A stretch of DNA of 64,000 nt from NCBI RefSeq assembly GCF_002374855.1, contig NZ_NWVC01000006.1, forward strand, positions 62,001 through 126,000, in the 5' to 3' direction. The position numbers and the translations under genes are program-made. Position 1 is the stretch's first letter. Each line of letters opens with the position of its first letter. Shown here in pieces: positions 15,554 to 26,316 of this stretch. The stretch comes from Sphingomonas adhaesiva. Its GTDB lineage: Bacteria; Pseudomonadota; Alphaproteobacteria; Sphingomonadales; Sphingomonadaceae. The notes beneath the pieces are model-generated. The model did no database searches, was not told the DNA's origin, and saw only the letters and a program-made list of their open reading frames with translations.

Positions 15554-17924
15554 GCAGCTGCGCCCCCAGCTTGGCGGCGGCGGCGATCACCTTGTCCGCG
15601 ATTCCCTTCAGATCGGCGTCGGTGAAGCTCTTGTCGCCCGGTTGCAGCACCGTCTCGACCGCGACCGAGGCATGGCCGTCGGGCACGCCCGCGCCGGTGA
15701 ACACGTCGAACACCCGCGCGCGTACGATCGCGGCCTTGTCCGCGCCCTTCACCGCGCGGGTCAGCGCCTCGGCGGTGACCGCGGCGGGGACCAGGAAGGC
15801 GAAGTCGCGGCGCACCGGCTGCAACGCCGGCGGGGTATAGGCCGCGCGCATGAACCCGCCCGCGCCGCGCTTCGCCGGGATCGCGTCGAGGTACAGTTCC
15901 ACCGCCGCGACCGGCCCGGACAGGTCGAACGCCTTGAGCACCGCCGGGTGGACGGCGCCGAACGCCGCCAGCACCGTCTTCGGCCCCAGCCGCAGCGTCC
16001 CCGACCGGCCGGGGTGGAACGCCGCGCCCGCCTCGCCCATCACCTGGAGATTGTCGACCGGCGCGCCCGACGCGGCCAGCAGCGCCAGCGCCTCGGCCTT
16101 GGCGTCATAGGCGTCGAACGGCGCGGCCTTGCCCTCGCGCCAGCCGCGCGGGCGGCGGTCGCCCGCCAGCACGATGCCCAGCGTCGCCCGCTCGCGCGGG
16201 GCGCCGCCCTCGTCCAGGTACCGGCGGCCCAGCTCGAACAGCCGCACGCCCTCCGCCCCCTGCCGCAGGTTGCGCTCGGCCGCGGCCAGCACGCCGATCA
16301 GCAGCGACGGGCGCATCACCTTCAACTCCTCGCTGATCGGATTGGCGACGCGCCACGCGCCCCCGCCGAACAGTGCGGCATGCTTTTCGGGGACGAAGCT
16401 CCACGTCACCGCCTCGTCCAGCCCGCGCGCGGCGGCGGCGCGGCGGATGCGGCGCTCCAGCTTCTGTTCGGGCGTCGCGGTCGGGCGCGCCACCCCGGCG
16501 ACGCGCGGCAGCGGCACCGACGGCACCTTGTCCAGCCCCTCGATGCGGATCACTTCCTCGACCAGGTCGGCCGGACCGTCGATGTCGCGGCGCCACGTCG
16601 GCGGCGTCACCTGCCAGTCGCCGGATACGGCAAAGCCCAGCGATTCGAGGATTTCGCGCTGCCGTTCCGCCGCGATCGACAGCCCGCCCAGCGTCTCGGC
16701 GCGCGCCGGATCATAGGCATAGCGGCGCGTGCCCAGCGGCGCCGCGCCCGCGCGCGTCACGCCGCTGGCGGTGCCGCCGCAATATTCCAGCACCAGGAAC
16801 GTCGCGATCGCCAGCCCGTCGTCCAGGAACGCCGGGTCCACCCCGCGTTCGAACCGCTGGCGCGCGTCGCTGGTCAGCTGCAGCTTCTGCCCCGTCCGCG
16901 CGATCGCATCGGGATCGAAATACGCGCATTCGATGATGACGTCGGTGGTCGCGTCCGACACGCCCGAATGCGCGCCGCCCATGATCCCGCCGATATCGTG
17001 CACCGCCACGTCGTCGGCGATCACCGTCATCCCCGCCGCCAGCGTATAGGTCCGGCCGTTCAGCGCCTCGACCGTCTCGCCTTCCCGTGCCGCGCGCGCC
17101 ACCAGCCCGCCCGACAGCGTCGCCCTGTCATAGACGTGCAGCGGCCGACCCAGATCGGCGGTCAGGTAATTGGTGATGTCGACCAATGCGCTGATCGGCT
17201 TCTGCCCGATCGCACGCAGCCGTTTGGCCATCCATTCCGGCGCGGCGCCGTTGGTCAGCCCCGACACCCCCTGCGCGTAGAACGCCGGGCAGCCCGCCGC
17301 ATCCTCGATCCGCACGTCCGGCCCGGCGCCGCTCCCCGCCACCACGGGCACGGTCAGCGGCACCAGCGTCCCCAGCCCCGCCGCCGCCAGATCGCGCGCG
17401 ATCCCGCGCACGCCCATGCAATCCTGGCGGTTGGGCGTCACCGACACGTCGATGACGGGATCGTTCAGCCCGGCATAATCGGCGAAGGCGGCGCCGACCG
17501 GCGCGTCCTCGGGCAGTTCGATGATCCCGTCGTGATCCTCGCCCAGTTCCAGCTCGCGCGTGGAACACATCATCCCGTTCGATTCGACCCCGCGGATCGC
17601 CGCGACCTTCAGGACCATGCCGTTGGCGGGCACCGCCGCCCCCGGCCTGCCGAACACGCCGACCAGCCCGGCGCGCGCATTGGGCGCACCGCACACCACC
17701 TGCAGCGGGCCGTCCCCGGCATCGACCGACAGCACCTGCAGCTTGTCGGCCTGCGGGTGGCGCTCCGCGGTCAGCACGCGCGCCACGGTGAAGCCGTCCA
17801 GCTTCGCGGCGGGATTCTCCACCCCCTCCACCTCCAGCCCGACGCGCGTCAGCGCATCGAGGATCGCGTCCAGCGGCGCATCGGTGTCGAGATGGTCCTT
17901 GAGCCAGGAAAGCGTGAATTTCAT
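15546..17924 (-). CDS. pheT: Phenylalanyl-tRNA synthetase beta subunit
   Basis: A 792-residue beta chain of the alpha2-beta2 PheRS, which charges tRNA-Phe. The domains are complete and in order: an N-terminal start MKFTLSWLKDHLDTDAPLDA, a tRNA-binding EMAP-like domain (about 40-150, VVCGAPNARAGLVGV), B3/B4 editing region (AALVDITNYLTADLGRPLHV), B5 DNA-binding-like fold, catalytic-like core (AVTWSFVPEKHAALFGGG) and the C-terminal anticodon-binding FDX-ACB domain ending near GDKSFTDADLKGIADKVIAA. It lies 115 nt downstream of pheS; the gap contains a palindromic element. The stop overlaps the epimerase GTG start. Confidence 0.98.
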   Translation of the reverse strand: MKFTLSWLKDHLDTDAPLDAILDALTRVGLEVEGVENPAAKLDGFTVARVLTAERHPQADKLQVLSVDAGDGPLQVVCGAPNARAGLVGVFGRPGAAVPANGMVLKVAAIRGVESNGMMCSTRELELGEDHDGIIELPEDAPVGAAFADYAGLNDPVIDVSVTPNRQDCMGVRGIARDLAAAGLGTLVPLTVPVVAGSGAGPDVRIEDAAGCPAFYAQGVSGLTNGAAPEWMAKRLRAIGQKPISALVDITNYLTADLGRPLHVYDRATLSGGLVARAAREGETVEALNGRTYTLAAGMTVIADDVAVHDIGGIMGGAHSGVSDATTDVIIECAYFDPDAIARTGQKLQLTSDARQRFERGVDPAFLDDGLAIATFLVLEYCGGTASGVTRAGAAPLGTRRYAYDPARAETLGGLSIAAERQREILESLGFAVSGDWQVTPPTWRRDIDGPADLVEEVIRIEGLDKVPSVPLPRVAGVARPTATPEQKLERRIRRAAAARGLDEAVTWSFVPEKHAALFGGGAWRVANPISEELKVMRPSLLIGVLAAAERNLRQGAEGVRLFELGRRYLDEGGAPRERATLGIVLAGDRRPRGWREGKAAPFDAYDAKAEALALLAASGAPVDNLQVMGEAGAAFHPGRSGTLRLGPKTVLAAFGAVHPAVLKAFDLSGPVAAVELYLDAIPAKRGAGGFMRAAYTPPALQPVRRDFAFLVPAAVTAEALTRAVKGADKAAIVRARVFDVFTGAGVPDGHASVAVETVLQPGDKSFTDADLKGIADKVIAAAAKLGAQLRG

Positions 17925-17937
17925 GTTCTTCTTCTTC

Positions 17938-18020
17938 CGTCGCCCCAGCGCAGGCTGGGGCCTTTTCGGGGCGGGCGGATCGTTCCCCCGCGGGAGATCC
18001 CGGCCTTCGCCGGGATGACG
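17938..18020. repeat. Composite palindromic element inside the pheS-pheT operon
   Basis: One hairpin (CCCCAGC, then GCAG, then GCTGGGG, 17943-17960) and one hairpin (TCCCGGC, CTTC, GCCGGGA, 17998-18015), separated by about 37 nt including TTTTCGGGG. Outer flanks GTCG and GATGACG match the sister elements at 14387-14464 and 22194-22276. It fills most of the 115-nt gap between pheS and pheT. The first hairpin followed by TTTT on the plus strand is not oriented to stop the leftward operon. Confidence 0.8.
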
Positions 18021-18039
18021 TGGTAGCTAGGCCGCCATC

Positions 18040-19149
18040 TCAGGCCGCCGTCCCCACGCCGCCCGACAGCGTCGGCACGTCCAGCGCGGCAAAGCCGTAA
18101 TGCTTCAGCCAGCGCACGTCCGCCTCGAACACCGGGCGCAAATCGTCGATGCCGTATTTCAGCATCGCCAGCCGGTCGATCCCGCATCCGAACGCGAAGC
18201 CCTGCCATTCGGCCGGGTCCAGCCCGCAGGCGGCGATGACGCGCGGATGCACCATCCCGCTGCCCAGCACCTCCATCCAGCCTTCGTCGCCGCCGATCAC
18301 GCGCTTGCCCTTCTCGATCGAAAAGCCGACGTCGACCTCGGCGGACGGCTCGGTGAACGGAAAATAGCTCGGGCGCAGCCGCAGCACGACGTCGTCGCGC
18401 TCGAAGAACGCGCGCAGGAACGTCTCCAGCGTCCATTTCAGGTGCGCCAGCGTGATCCCCTTGTCGATCACCAGCCCTTCGACCTGGTGGAACATCGGGG
18501 TGTGCGTGGCGTCCCAGTCGGAACGATAGACGCGCCCCGGCGCGATGATGCGGATCGGCGCGCCCGCACCGGCATGACGCCTGGCCACCTCCACCATCGT
18601 GCGGATCTGCACCGGCGAGGTATGCGTGCGCAGCACCATCGGCGCGTCGGCCGAATCCTCGGGCTGCGCGATATAAAACGTATCCTGCATCGCGCGCGCG
18701 GGATGCGTCTCGGGGATGTTGAGCGCGCCGAAATTGTGCCAGTCGTCCTCGATCTCCGGCCCGGTCGCCACCGCGAAGCCCAGGTCGGCGAAGATTTCCG
18801 CCAGCTCGTCCATCACCTGGCTGACGGGGTGGACGGTCCCCGGCGCGGGCACATCGACCGGCAGCGTCATGTCCAGCGCCTCGCCCGCCAGCTGCGCGTC
18901 GAGCGAGATCTGCTCCAGCACCGCCTTGCGCGCCGCGATGGCGTTCGTCACCGCCTCGCGCAGGCCGTGGATCGCGGGGCCGTTGGCCTGCCGCTCCTCG
19001 GGCGACATCGCGCCCATCGTCTTGAGCAGCTGGGTCACGCGTCCCTGCTTGCCCAGCGCCTCCACGCGCACCGCCTCCAGCGCGTCGAGCGCGGCCGACG
19101 CCTCGATCGCGGTCAGCAGATGGGTCTTCAGCTCGTCGATATCGGTCAT
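18040..19149 (-). CDS. pheS: Phenylalanyl-tRNA synthetase alpha subunit
   Basis: A 369-residue catalytic alpha chain of PheRS. It starts [20 protein letters not shown] with the N-terminal coiled coil (about 1-85), followed by the class II core: [19 protein letters not shown], the motif 2 region [20 protein letters not shown] and motif 3 near [20 protein letters not shown]. Residues before MTDID in the longer open frame are not family-like, so ATG 19149 is chosen. It is first of pheS-pheT-epimerase and diverges from prfC. Confidence 0.98.
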   Translation of the reverse strand: MTDIDELKTHLLTAIEASAALDALEAVRVEALGKQGRVTQLLKTMGAMSPEERQANGPAIHGLREAVTNAIAARKAVLEQISLDAQLAGEALDMTLPVDVPAPGTVHPVSQVMDELAEIFADLGFAVATGPEIEDDWHNFGALNIPETHPARAMQDTFYIAQPEDSADAPMVLRTHTSPVQIRTMVEVARRHAGAGAPIRIIAPGRVYRSDWDATHTPMFHQVEGLVIDKGITLAHLKWTLETFLRAFFERDDVVLRLRPSYFPFTEPSAEVDVGFSIEKGKRVIGGDEGWMEVLGSGMVHPRVIAACGLDPAEWQGFAFGCGIDRLAMLKYGIDDLRPVFEADVRWLKHYGFAALDVPTLSGGVGTAA

Positions 19150-19346
19150 TCGCCTATCCGTTGCTTGCCGGTCGCGCGCGATCGGCCCGCCCCGCCGTAG
19201 CGGTTGGGCAAGCCCCGGATCAACCGTGACGATCACCGCGCTCCCCTGTGCATGCCGTGCAACCCCTGCTATCGACGCCGCGCGCGTGGCCTTGCGCGCT
19301 CCCGTTTCCCGCGGCCCCGCGCCGCGCCTGTTCCCCGGACGTGTTC

Positions 19347-20873
<1,527 letters not shown>

Positions 20874-20880
20874 GGATGAC

Positions 20881-20942
20881 CGTTCGCCCTGAGGAGCCGT
20901 CGAGCCTGTCGAAACGGCGTCTCGAAGGGCAGGGCTGCCCCG
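20881..20942. repeat. Short palindromic intergenic element
   Basis: The 70-nt gap between the convergent prfC and MFS genes is filled by an imperfect palindrome: CGTTCGCCCTGAGGAG near the left end and CTCGAAGGGCAGG near the right, around GTCGAGCCTGTCGAAACGG. This resembles a very common sphingomonad intergenic hairpin. No T-run is present. Confidence 0.55.
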
Positions 20943-22190
20943 TCACGCCACCCAGTCGCGCGCCAGCCGCCGGCTCGCCAGCGCCATCAGCGCGCCGGCG
21001 ATCAGGTACAGGCACAGCCCCGCCGCGATCGCATAGCGCAGCGACTGGTCGCCATAGGCCGGCACCAGCGCATCCGACAGCCGCCCGATCACCCAGCTGC
21101 CCAGCCCCAGCCCGATCAGGTTGTTGATGAGCAGGAAGCTGGCCGATGCGGTCGCGCGCAGGTGCGCGGGCACCAGATGCTGCACCGCGGTCAGCACCGG
21201 GCCGAGCCACACGTACACCAGCGCCTGCGGCACCACGAACAGCGCGAAGGCGGCGATGGCGCTGCCCGACAGCACGCCCGCGATGAACAACGGCGTGCCC
21301 GCGACATAGCAGAGCGCGGGCAGCAGCGCGTACCAGCGCCGGTCGCGCGCGCCCAGCCGGTCGCCCAGCGTACCGCCCAGCAGGATCCCCGCCACCCCGC
21401 CGCTCAGCAGCAGCGCGCCGATGAACTGCCCGGTCCCCACCAGGGTCAGCCCGAAGCTCCTCATCATCAGGCTGGGCAGCCAGAAGGCGACGCCATAGCC
21501 GCACATCGACCCCGCCGCCGCGCCGAACGCCAGCAGCCAGAAGGCCGGCTTGCCCGCCAGGATCGCGAAGACCCGCCCGATCGGCTCGCGGTCCGCGGCC
21601 GGTGCGGCGCGCGGCGGATCGCGCACCAGCCAGCGGAACGCCGGGGCGATTCCCAGCCCCGCGATGCCCACCGCGAAGAAGGCGGTGCGCCATTCCACCG
21701 CTGCGGCGATATAGCCGCCCAGCAGCACGCCCGCGGCGGCGCCCAGCGGGATGCCCAGCGAGTAGATCGCTAGCGCCCGTGCGCGCCATTCGGGGCGGAA
21801 CGTGTCGGCGATCAACGCATAGGACGGCGCCACCCCGCCCGCCTCGCCCACGCCCACGCCCAGCCGGAACAGGAACATCTGCGTGAAGCTGCCCGCCGCG
21901 CCGCACAGCGCGGTGAACCCGCTCCACACCGCCAGGCTGACGGTGATGACCCAGGTGCGGCTGGTGCGATCGGCCAGCAGCGCCAGCGGGATCGCCAGCG
22001 TGGAATACAGGATCGCGAACGCCAGCCCGCCCAGCATCCCCAGCTGCGCATCGGTCAGGCCCAGGTCGGCCTTCACCGGCTGCGCCAGGATCGACAGGAT
22101 CTGCCGGTCGAGGAAGTTGAAGCTGTAGACCAGCAGCAGCATCGCCAGCGTCACGCCGGGGCGGGTGGGGGTTCGGGCGGTTGCCACCAT
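20943..22190 (-). CDS. MFS transporter, spinster-like
   Basis: A 415-residue inner-membrane transporter with about 12 hydrophobic segments. The first helix ends in YSFNFLDRQILSILAQPVKA, the Asp/Arg motif typical of Spinster/Spns-type and related aromatic-acid carriers. The loop 2-3 motif is LALLADRTSRTWVI, and FRLGVGVGEAGGVAPSYALI is helix 5. By family it moves a small organic molecule with protons; the substrate is not evident. ATG 22190 is chosen; an in-frame ATG at 22199 lies within the adjacent palindromic element. It lies downstream of the TonB receptor gene on the same strand. Confidence 0.88.
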   Translation of the reverse strand: MVATARTPTRPGVTLAMLLLVYSFNFLDRQILSILAQPVKADLGLTDAQLGMLGGLAFAILYSTLAIPLALLADRTSRTWVITVSLAVWSGFTALCGAAGSFTQMFLFRLGVGVGEAGGVAPSYALIADTFRPEWRARALAIYSLGIPLGAAAGVLLGGYIAAAVEWRTAFFAVGIAGLGIAPAFRWLVRDPPRAAPAADREPIGRVFAILAGKPAFWLLAFGAAAGSMCGYGVAFWLPSLMMRSFGLTLVGTGQFIGALLLSGGVAGILLGGTLGDRLGARDRRWYALLPALCYVAGTPLFIAGVLSGSAIAAFALFVVPQALVYVWLGPVLTAVQHLVPAHLRATASASFLLINNLIGLGLGSWVIGRLSDALVPAYGDQSLRYAIAAGLCLYLIAGALMALASRRLARDWVA

Positions 22191-22193
22191 CGA

Positions 22194-22276
22194 CGTCATC
22201 CCAGCGAAGGCCGGGATCTCCCCCCGGCCGGACGCCGCGCGATCCGCAGGGAGACCCCGGCCTGCGCCGGGGTGAC
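22194..22276. repeat. Composite palindromic element between MFS and TonB receptor genes
   Basis: First hairpin ATCCCAGCGAAGGCCGGGAT (22198-22217) followed by CTCCCC, then about 30 nt, then the second hairpin ACCCCGGCCTGCGCCGGGGT (22253-22272). Flanks are GACGTC and GTGACG. This is the same design as at 14387-14464 and, inverted, at 17938-18020. It covers the region just upstream of the MFS start codon. Confidence 0.8.
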
Positions 22277-22299
22277 GAAGGTGGCAGGGGGTGTCACGA

Positions 22300-24546
22300 T
22301 CAGAACCGCACCTCGAACGTCGCGGTCGCGGTGCGCGGCGGGCCGTAATAGCCGATGATCGAATTGCCGAACACCGCGCCCGGGAAATTGTATCCGCCGA
22401 CACGGTACCTTTGGTCGGCGATGTTCCTGAGGTTCATCGCGACGCGATAATGCCCGTCGCCCGAAATCCAGTTGGCCGATGCGTTGACCAGCGCATAGCC
22501 GTCCTGGTCCAGCGCCGGGGTCGGGATCTCGAACAAAGTATAGTCGCTGCGCAGCGTCACTTCCGGCGTGATCGAGATCGTGCCGCCCGCCAGATCGGCG
22601 GAGGCGGTGAACGATGCCGCGGCGGTGAAGCGCGGCGTGTTCTGGAACACGCGCTGGCCCGCGACGTCCACCGGGGTCGTCCCGCCGTTGATGAAGGTCA
22701 GGAATTCCAGATACTTGGCATGGGTGTACCCGAACGACGCCTGCGCCGAGAACCAGCGCGACGGCACCGCCCGCGCCTCGATCTCGACGCCGTAGATATC
22801 CGCCTTGCCGGCATTGTCGACGAAGCTGGCGATGCCGCCGGCCACGTTCGGCACCTGGATCGTCACCTGCTGGTCGGTGTAGCGCGAATAATAGCCCGCC
22901 AGGTTCAGGAACAGCGTGCGGTCCAGGAACGCGCCCTTCATCCCCAGTTCGTAGCTGCTGATCTTCTCCGGATCGTATCCGTTGACCGTGGTGGGGGTGA
23001 ACACCGCGTCGCCGCGCATGTCGAACCCGCCCGATTTGAACCCCTTGCCCCATGAGGCATAGAGGTTGAGGTCGCGGCGCGGCTCGTAGCTGATCGAGAT
23101 GCGCGGCGTGACCTGGTCGAAGCTGCGGTCGTTGGTGTAATCGGTGCGGATCAGCCCGGGCACCGCGGCGGCATTGCCGAACCGCGGCGAACGGATGCCG
23201 GTGTAGTTGCGGCGGAAGACGGTGCCGGTCTTGTCGTCCTTGGTATAGCGCAGCCCGGCCGACACCTTCAGCTGGTCGGTCACGTCGACGCTGAAGTCCC
23301 CGAACGCGGCATAGCTCTTCGTCTTGACCGACCCCGACGTCAGCGTGGTGGCGTTGAGCAGCCCGACGACCGTGTCGAACGCCCCCGACGCGCGCGCGTC
23401 GAGGTAATAGAGGCCGAACACGCCCTGCACTCTGCTGCCCTGGTACAGCAGCTGCAGTTCCTGCGTGAACTGCCAGTCCTCGTAATAGGCGGGTACGTCC
23501 AGCGTCGGCAGCGCGGTGTTGTCGAAGTCGATCACCGTGTTCGTCTTGCCGTCGCGATACGCGCTGATCGTCTTGAACGTCAGCGTGTCGGACAGGCCGA
23601 ATTCGCCGGTCAGCGACAGGCCCTGCGCCAGCACGCGGTTGCTGTCGCCGATCCCGGCGCGCGTGTCGTACACGCTGGCCGTCGGCGCGTAGCGCGGATC
23701 GCCGCCGTTGCCGACCAGCCGGGTGCCGTGGCGCGGGTTGGACTTGTCGAGCGTGCGGTCGCCCGCCAGCCGGACGAAGATCGCGTCGGTGGGCGCCCAT
23801 TCCGCGGACACGCGCGCGGCGATGACGTCCTTGTCATACTGGTCCGCGCCGGTGGTCAGGTTGGTGCCGAACCCGTCGCGCTTGTACCGCGCCACCGCCG
23901 CGCCGATCGACAGCGTGTCGGTGATCGGCAGCGCGATCTGCCCGACCAGGTCGAACTGGTTGTACGAACCGTACGACCCGCGCACCATGCCCGACACGTC
24001 GTGGCCCAGCCGCTTGGTGACGTATTTGATCGCCCCGCCGATCGTGTTGCGGCCGTACAGGGTGCCCTGCGGCCCGCGCAGCACCTCCACCCGCTCCACG
24101 TCGAAGATGTCGAGCACCGCGCCCTGCGGCCGCGCGACATAGACGTCGTCGATGTACAGGCCCACGCCCGGCTCGAATCCCCACAACGGGTCCTGCTGGC
24201 CCACGCCGCGGCTGAACGCGATCAGCGTGGAGTTGGAGCCGCGCGCGATCTGCAGCGTCAGGTTCGGCGTCTTGTCCTGCAAGGCGGTGATATCCACCGC
24301 GCCCTGCTTCTCCAGCAGGTCGCCCGACACCACCGACATCGCGATCGGCACGTCGATCACGCTTTCCTCGCGGCGGCGCGCGGTGACGACGATGTTCTCG
24401 CCCGTCTCCTCGCTGGCGGCGGTGGCGGTTTGCGGCGTGGGTGCGGTCTCGGCGGTCGGCGGCGTGCCTTGCGCGGCGGCGGGTATCGCGGCCAGCGCGC
24501 TGCCCAGCAGCAGGATCGATCGAACGGTCGTCGTGGTGCGGCGCAT
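22300..24546 (-). CDS. TonB-dependent outer-membrane receptor
   Basis: A 748-residue TonB-dependent transporter. Signal peptide: MRRTTTTVRSILLLGSALAA, cleaved after IPAAAQ. The plug starts near ENIVVTARRREESVIDVPIA (a TonB-box-like ENIVVTA) and runs through VEVLRGPQGTLYGRNTIGGA near residue 165-185. The 22-stranded barrel ends in a C-terminal Phe (TATFEVRF). The plug and barrel resemble sphingomonad receptors for small organic molecules or plant-derived compounds; ligand unknown. ATG 24546 has a GGGGAGGAAGG ribosome site. Divergent TetR gene and overlapping operator suggest ligand-responsive control. The downstream MFS carrier could form an uptake route with it. Confidence 0.93.
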   Translation of the reverse strand: MRRTTTTVRSILLLGSALAAIPAAAQGTPPTAETAPTPQTATAASEETGENIVVTARRREESVIDVPIAMSVVSGDLLEKQGAVDITALQDKTPNLTLQIARGSNSTLIAFSRGVGQQDPLWGFEPGVGLYIDDVYVARPQGAVLDIFDVERVEVLRGPQGTLYGRNTIGGAIKYVTKRLGHDVSGMVRGSYGSYNQFDLVGQIALPITDTLSIGAAVARYKRDGFGTNLTTGADQYDKDVIAARVSAEWAPTDAIFVRLAGDRTLDKSNPRHGTRLVGNGGDPRYAPTASVYDTRAGIGDSNRVLAQGLSLTGEFGLSDTLTFKTISAYRDGKTNTVIDFDNTALPTLDVPAYYEDWQFTQELQLLYQGSRVQGVFGLYYLDARASGAFDTVVGLLNATTLTSGSVKTKSYAAFGDFSVDVTDQLKVSAGLRYTKDDKTGTVFRRNYTGIRSPRFGNAAAVPGLIRTDYTNDRSFDQVTPRISISYEPRRDLNLYASWGKGFKSGGFDMRGDAVFTPTTVNGYDPEKISSYELGMKGAFLDRTLFLNLAGYYSRYTDQQVTIQVPNVAGGIASFVDNAGKADIYGVEIEARAVPSRWFSAQASFGYTHAKYLEFLTFINGGTTPVDVAGQRVFQNTPRFTAAASFTASADLAGGTISITPEVTLRSDYTLFEIPTPALDQDGYALVNASANWISGDGHYRVAMNLRNIADQRYRVGGYNFPGAVFGNSIIGYYGPPRTATATFEVRF

Positions 24547-24603
24547 CGCCTTCCTCCCCTTTGTTGGCCGATCCCTCTGGCGGGTTGTCGGCGCGTCGAT
24601 CGC

Positions 24604-24638
24604 GCTATACTGAAACTTGAACCGGCTTTCAACTTTCA
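24604..24638 (-). promoter_or_regulatory. TonB receptor promoter with overlapping TetR-type operator
   Basis: Leftward promoter: -35 TTGAAA (24627-24632) and -10 TATAGC (24604-24609) with a 17-nt spacer. Overlapping it is a 28-bp imperfect palindrome on the plus strand: TGAAACTTGAAC (24611-24622), 4-nt centre CGGC, then TTTCAACTTTCA (24627-24638); arms match at 10 of 12 positions. It sits between the receptor gene and the divergent TetR gene, about 40 nt from the latter's start. The placement implies repression by occluding RNA polymerase. Confidence 0.75.
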
Positions 24639-24678
24639 TGATGCGATCGTGAAGGACGCCGGATCGGGAGGGGTGCGG

Positions 24679-25305
24679 ATGGTCGATCAACGGGCCGCGA
24701 CGGACGCGGATAGCGGCGACAAGGTGCCGCGGACCGAGCGCGGGCGGCGGACGCAGCGCGCGATCCTCGATGCGGCGGCGGCGGAATTCGGCGAACGCGG
24801 CTTCCACGACGCCTCGATCAGCGGGATTACCCGCCGCGCGGGCGTGGCGCTGGGCAGTTTCTATACCTGGTTCGACAGCAAGGACGCGGTGTTCCGCGCG
24901 TTGGTGGCGGACATGTCGAACCGCGTGCGCGATCATGTCGCCCCCGCGATCGGCGCCGCGCCGGACCAGATCGCGGCGGAGCGCGCCGGGCTGCTCGGCT
25001 TTCTGGAATTCGCGCGCGCACACAAGGAAATCTACCGGATCATCGACGAATCCGAATTCGTCGACCCCGACAGCTTCCGCCGCCACTATGCCACCACCGC
25101 CGACCGCATCGCCGCCCGCCTGCGCCGCGCCGCCGACCGCGGCGAGGTGATCGCCGATGCGGGCGAGGTGCACGCCTGGGCGATCATGGGGATGAACGTG
25201 TTCCTGGGGCTGCGCTACGGCATCTGGTCCGCCGAGGAAGACCCCGCCGCGATCGCCGACACGATCGCCGCGATGCTGGCACGCGGCCTCGCGCGCCACG
25301 ACTGA
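24679..25305 (+). CDS. TetR-family transcriptional regulator
   Basis: A 208-residue regulator. The N-terminal helix-turn-helix is clear: RGRRTQRAILDAAAAEFGER followed by ASISGITRRAGVALGSFYTW and FDSKDAVFRALV (about residues 20-75). The C-terminal ligand domain includes EYRII-like KEIYRIIDESEFVDPDSFRR. ATG 24679 follows GGGAGGGG (24666-24673). It is divergently arranged with the TonB receptor and probably represses it through the palindrome at 24611-24638, releasing it on ligand binding. The frame is open far upstream, antisense to the receptor; that is not coding. Confidence 0.92.
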   Translation: MVDQRAATDADSGDKVPRTERGRRTQRAILDAAAAEFGERGFHDASISGITRRAGVALGSFYTWFDSKDAVFRALVADMSNRVRDHVAPAIGAAPDQIAAERAGLLGFLEFARAHKEIYRIIDESEFVDPDSFRRHYATTADRIAARLRRAADRGEVIADAGEVHAWAIMGMNVFLGLRYGIWSAEEDPAAIADTIAAMLARGLARHD

Positions 25306-25367
25306 GCCGCGACCGCGTGCCGGAGCCGAGGCGGACGCGGGCAAACCCGGTCAGTTCGTCACTAACT

Positions 25368-25459
25368 TAGGTTCCGGCCTGCGCCGGAACACCGTGGCCA
25401 TCGGGGAAGCCTCCGCACCGCCACGACCACTACCGTGCTCCGGCGAAGACCGGAGCCTA
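25368..25459. repeat. Palindromic element with inverted terminal hairpins
   Basis: Left hairpin GTTCCGGCCTGCGCCGGAAC (25371-25390) preceded by TAG; right hairpin GCTCCGGCGAAGACCGGAGC (25437-25456) followed by CTA. The whole 92-nt unit is therefore roughly inverted-symmetric. It lies in the gap between the convergent TetR and methyltransferase genes. No T-run follows, so it may only partly act as a terminator. Confidence 0.7.
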
Positions 25460-25533
25460 GCGCGACGCACGCAACCGCGGCCACCCCGTCGCACCTGCAC
25501 CCCCGCCGCGCACCCGGCGTGGCAAGCCGACCG

Positions 25534-26148
25534 TCAGTCCTTCCAGCCCCAGTACAGCTGCGCCGGCGGCACGTTCCACCATTCCATGTCGTGGTCGATC
25601 CGCTCGAAATGCGGCGCGATGAAGTCGCGGACCTTCGGGCTGAACTGATAGACCAGGAATGCCCCCCCGGTGCGCAGCACGCGCTGCGTCGCCGCGGCGA
25701 TCTGCGGCCCAACGCCGTCGGGCAGGGTGGAGAAGGGCAGGCCCGACAACACGTAATCGGCGGCTTCATGCCCGTGTTCGGCGACGATCCGCTCGACGTC
25801 TGCGGCCGACCCGTGCACCGCCACGAAGCGCGGATCGGTGATCGTATGGTCCAGGTAGCGGATAAAGTCCGGGTTGGTGTCGATCGCGATCAGCATCGCG
25901 TCGGGCGCCATCTTCTCCAGGATCGGGCGGCAGAAGGTGCCGACGCCCGGGCCGTATTCGACGAACAGCTTGGTGTTCGCCCAGTCGACCGGACCCAGCA
26001 TCTTGGCGATCAGCCGGTCGGACGACGGGATGATCGAACCGACCATCACCGGGTGCTTCAGGAAGCCCGAAAAGAACATCTGCCACGGACTGGGCACGCC
26101 GGCGGCGTTGCGGCGGCTGCGCCGGATGGCGTTGGTCGAACTAGCCAT
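25534..26148 (-). CDS. PmtA-like class I SAM-dependent phospholipid N-methyltransferase
   Basis: A 204-residue methyltransferase. The N-terminal FFSGFLKHPVMVGSIIPSSD (about 25-44) is characteristic of the PmtA/OlsG group of phosphatidylethanolamine or ornithine-lipid N-methyltransferases. The SAM site follows: LFVEYGPGVGTFCRPIL (about 61-77) and LIAIDTNPDFIRYL. The motif IV is LSGLPFS. By family it uses SAM to methylate PE on the path to phosphatidylcholine at the inner membrane. A related rRNA adenine methylase is unlikely given the N-terminal motif. Diverges from the MFS gene at 26317. Confidence 0.85.
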   Translation of the reverse strand: MASSTNAIRRSRRNAAGVPSPWQMFFSGFLKHPVMVGSIIPSSDRLIAKMLGPVDWANTKLFVEYGPGVGTFCRPILEKMAPDAMLIAIDTNPDFIRYLDHTITDPRFVAVHGSAADVERIVAEHGHEAADYVLSGLPFSTLPDGVGPQIAAATQRVLRTGGAFLVYQFSPKVRDFIAPHFERIDHDMEWWNVPPAQLYWGWKD

Positions 26149-26316
26149 GTCGAAAGATCGGACTCCTGAACCCTGATCGGTGACGTTTGGACGACACCTT
26201 CATGACGAACGCGCTGCAAGCGACCCGGTTGCCATAGCGGGGTTGCGCGCGGCTCCCAAGCGCCTAATCGGGGTGGCGATACGACGAACGGGACAGATGG
26301 AGGGAGGGGAAGGCCG

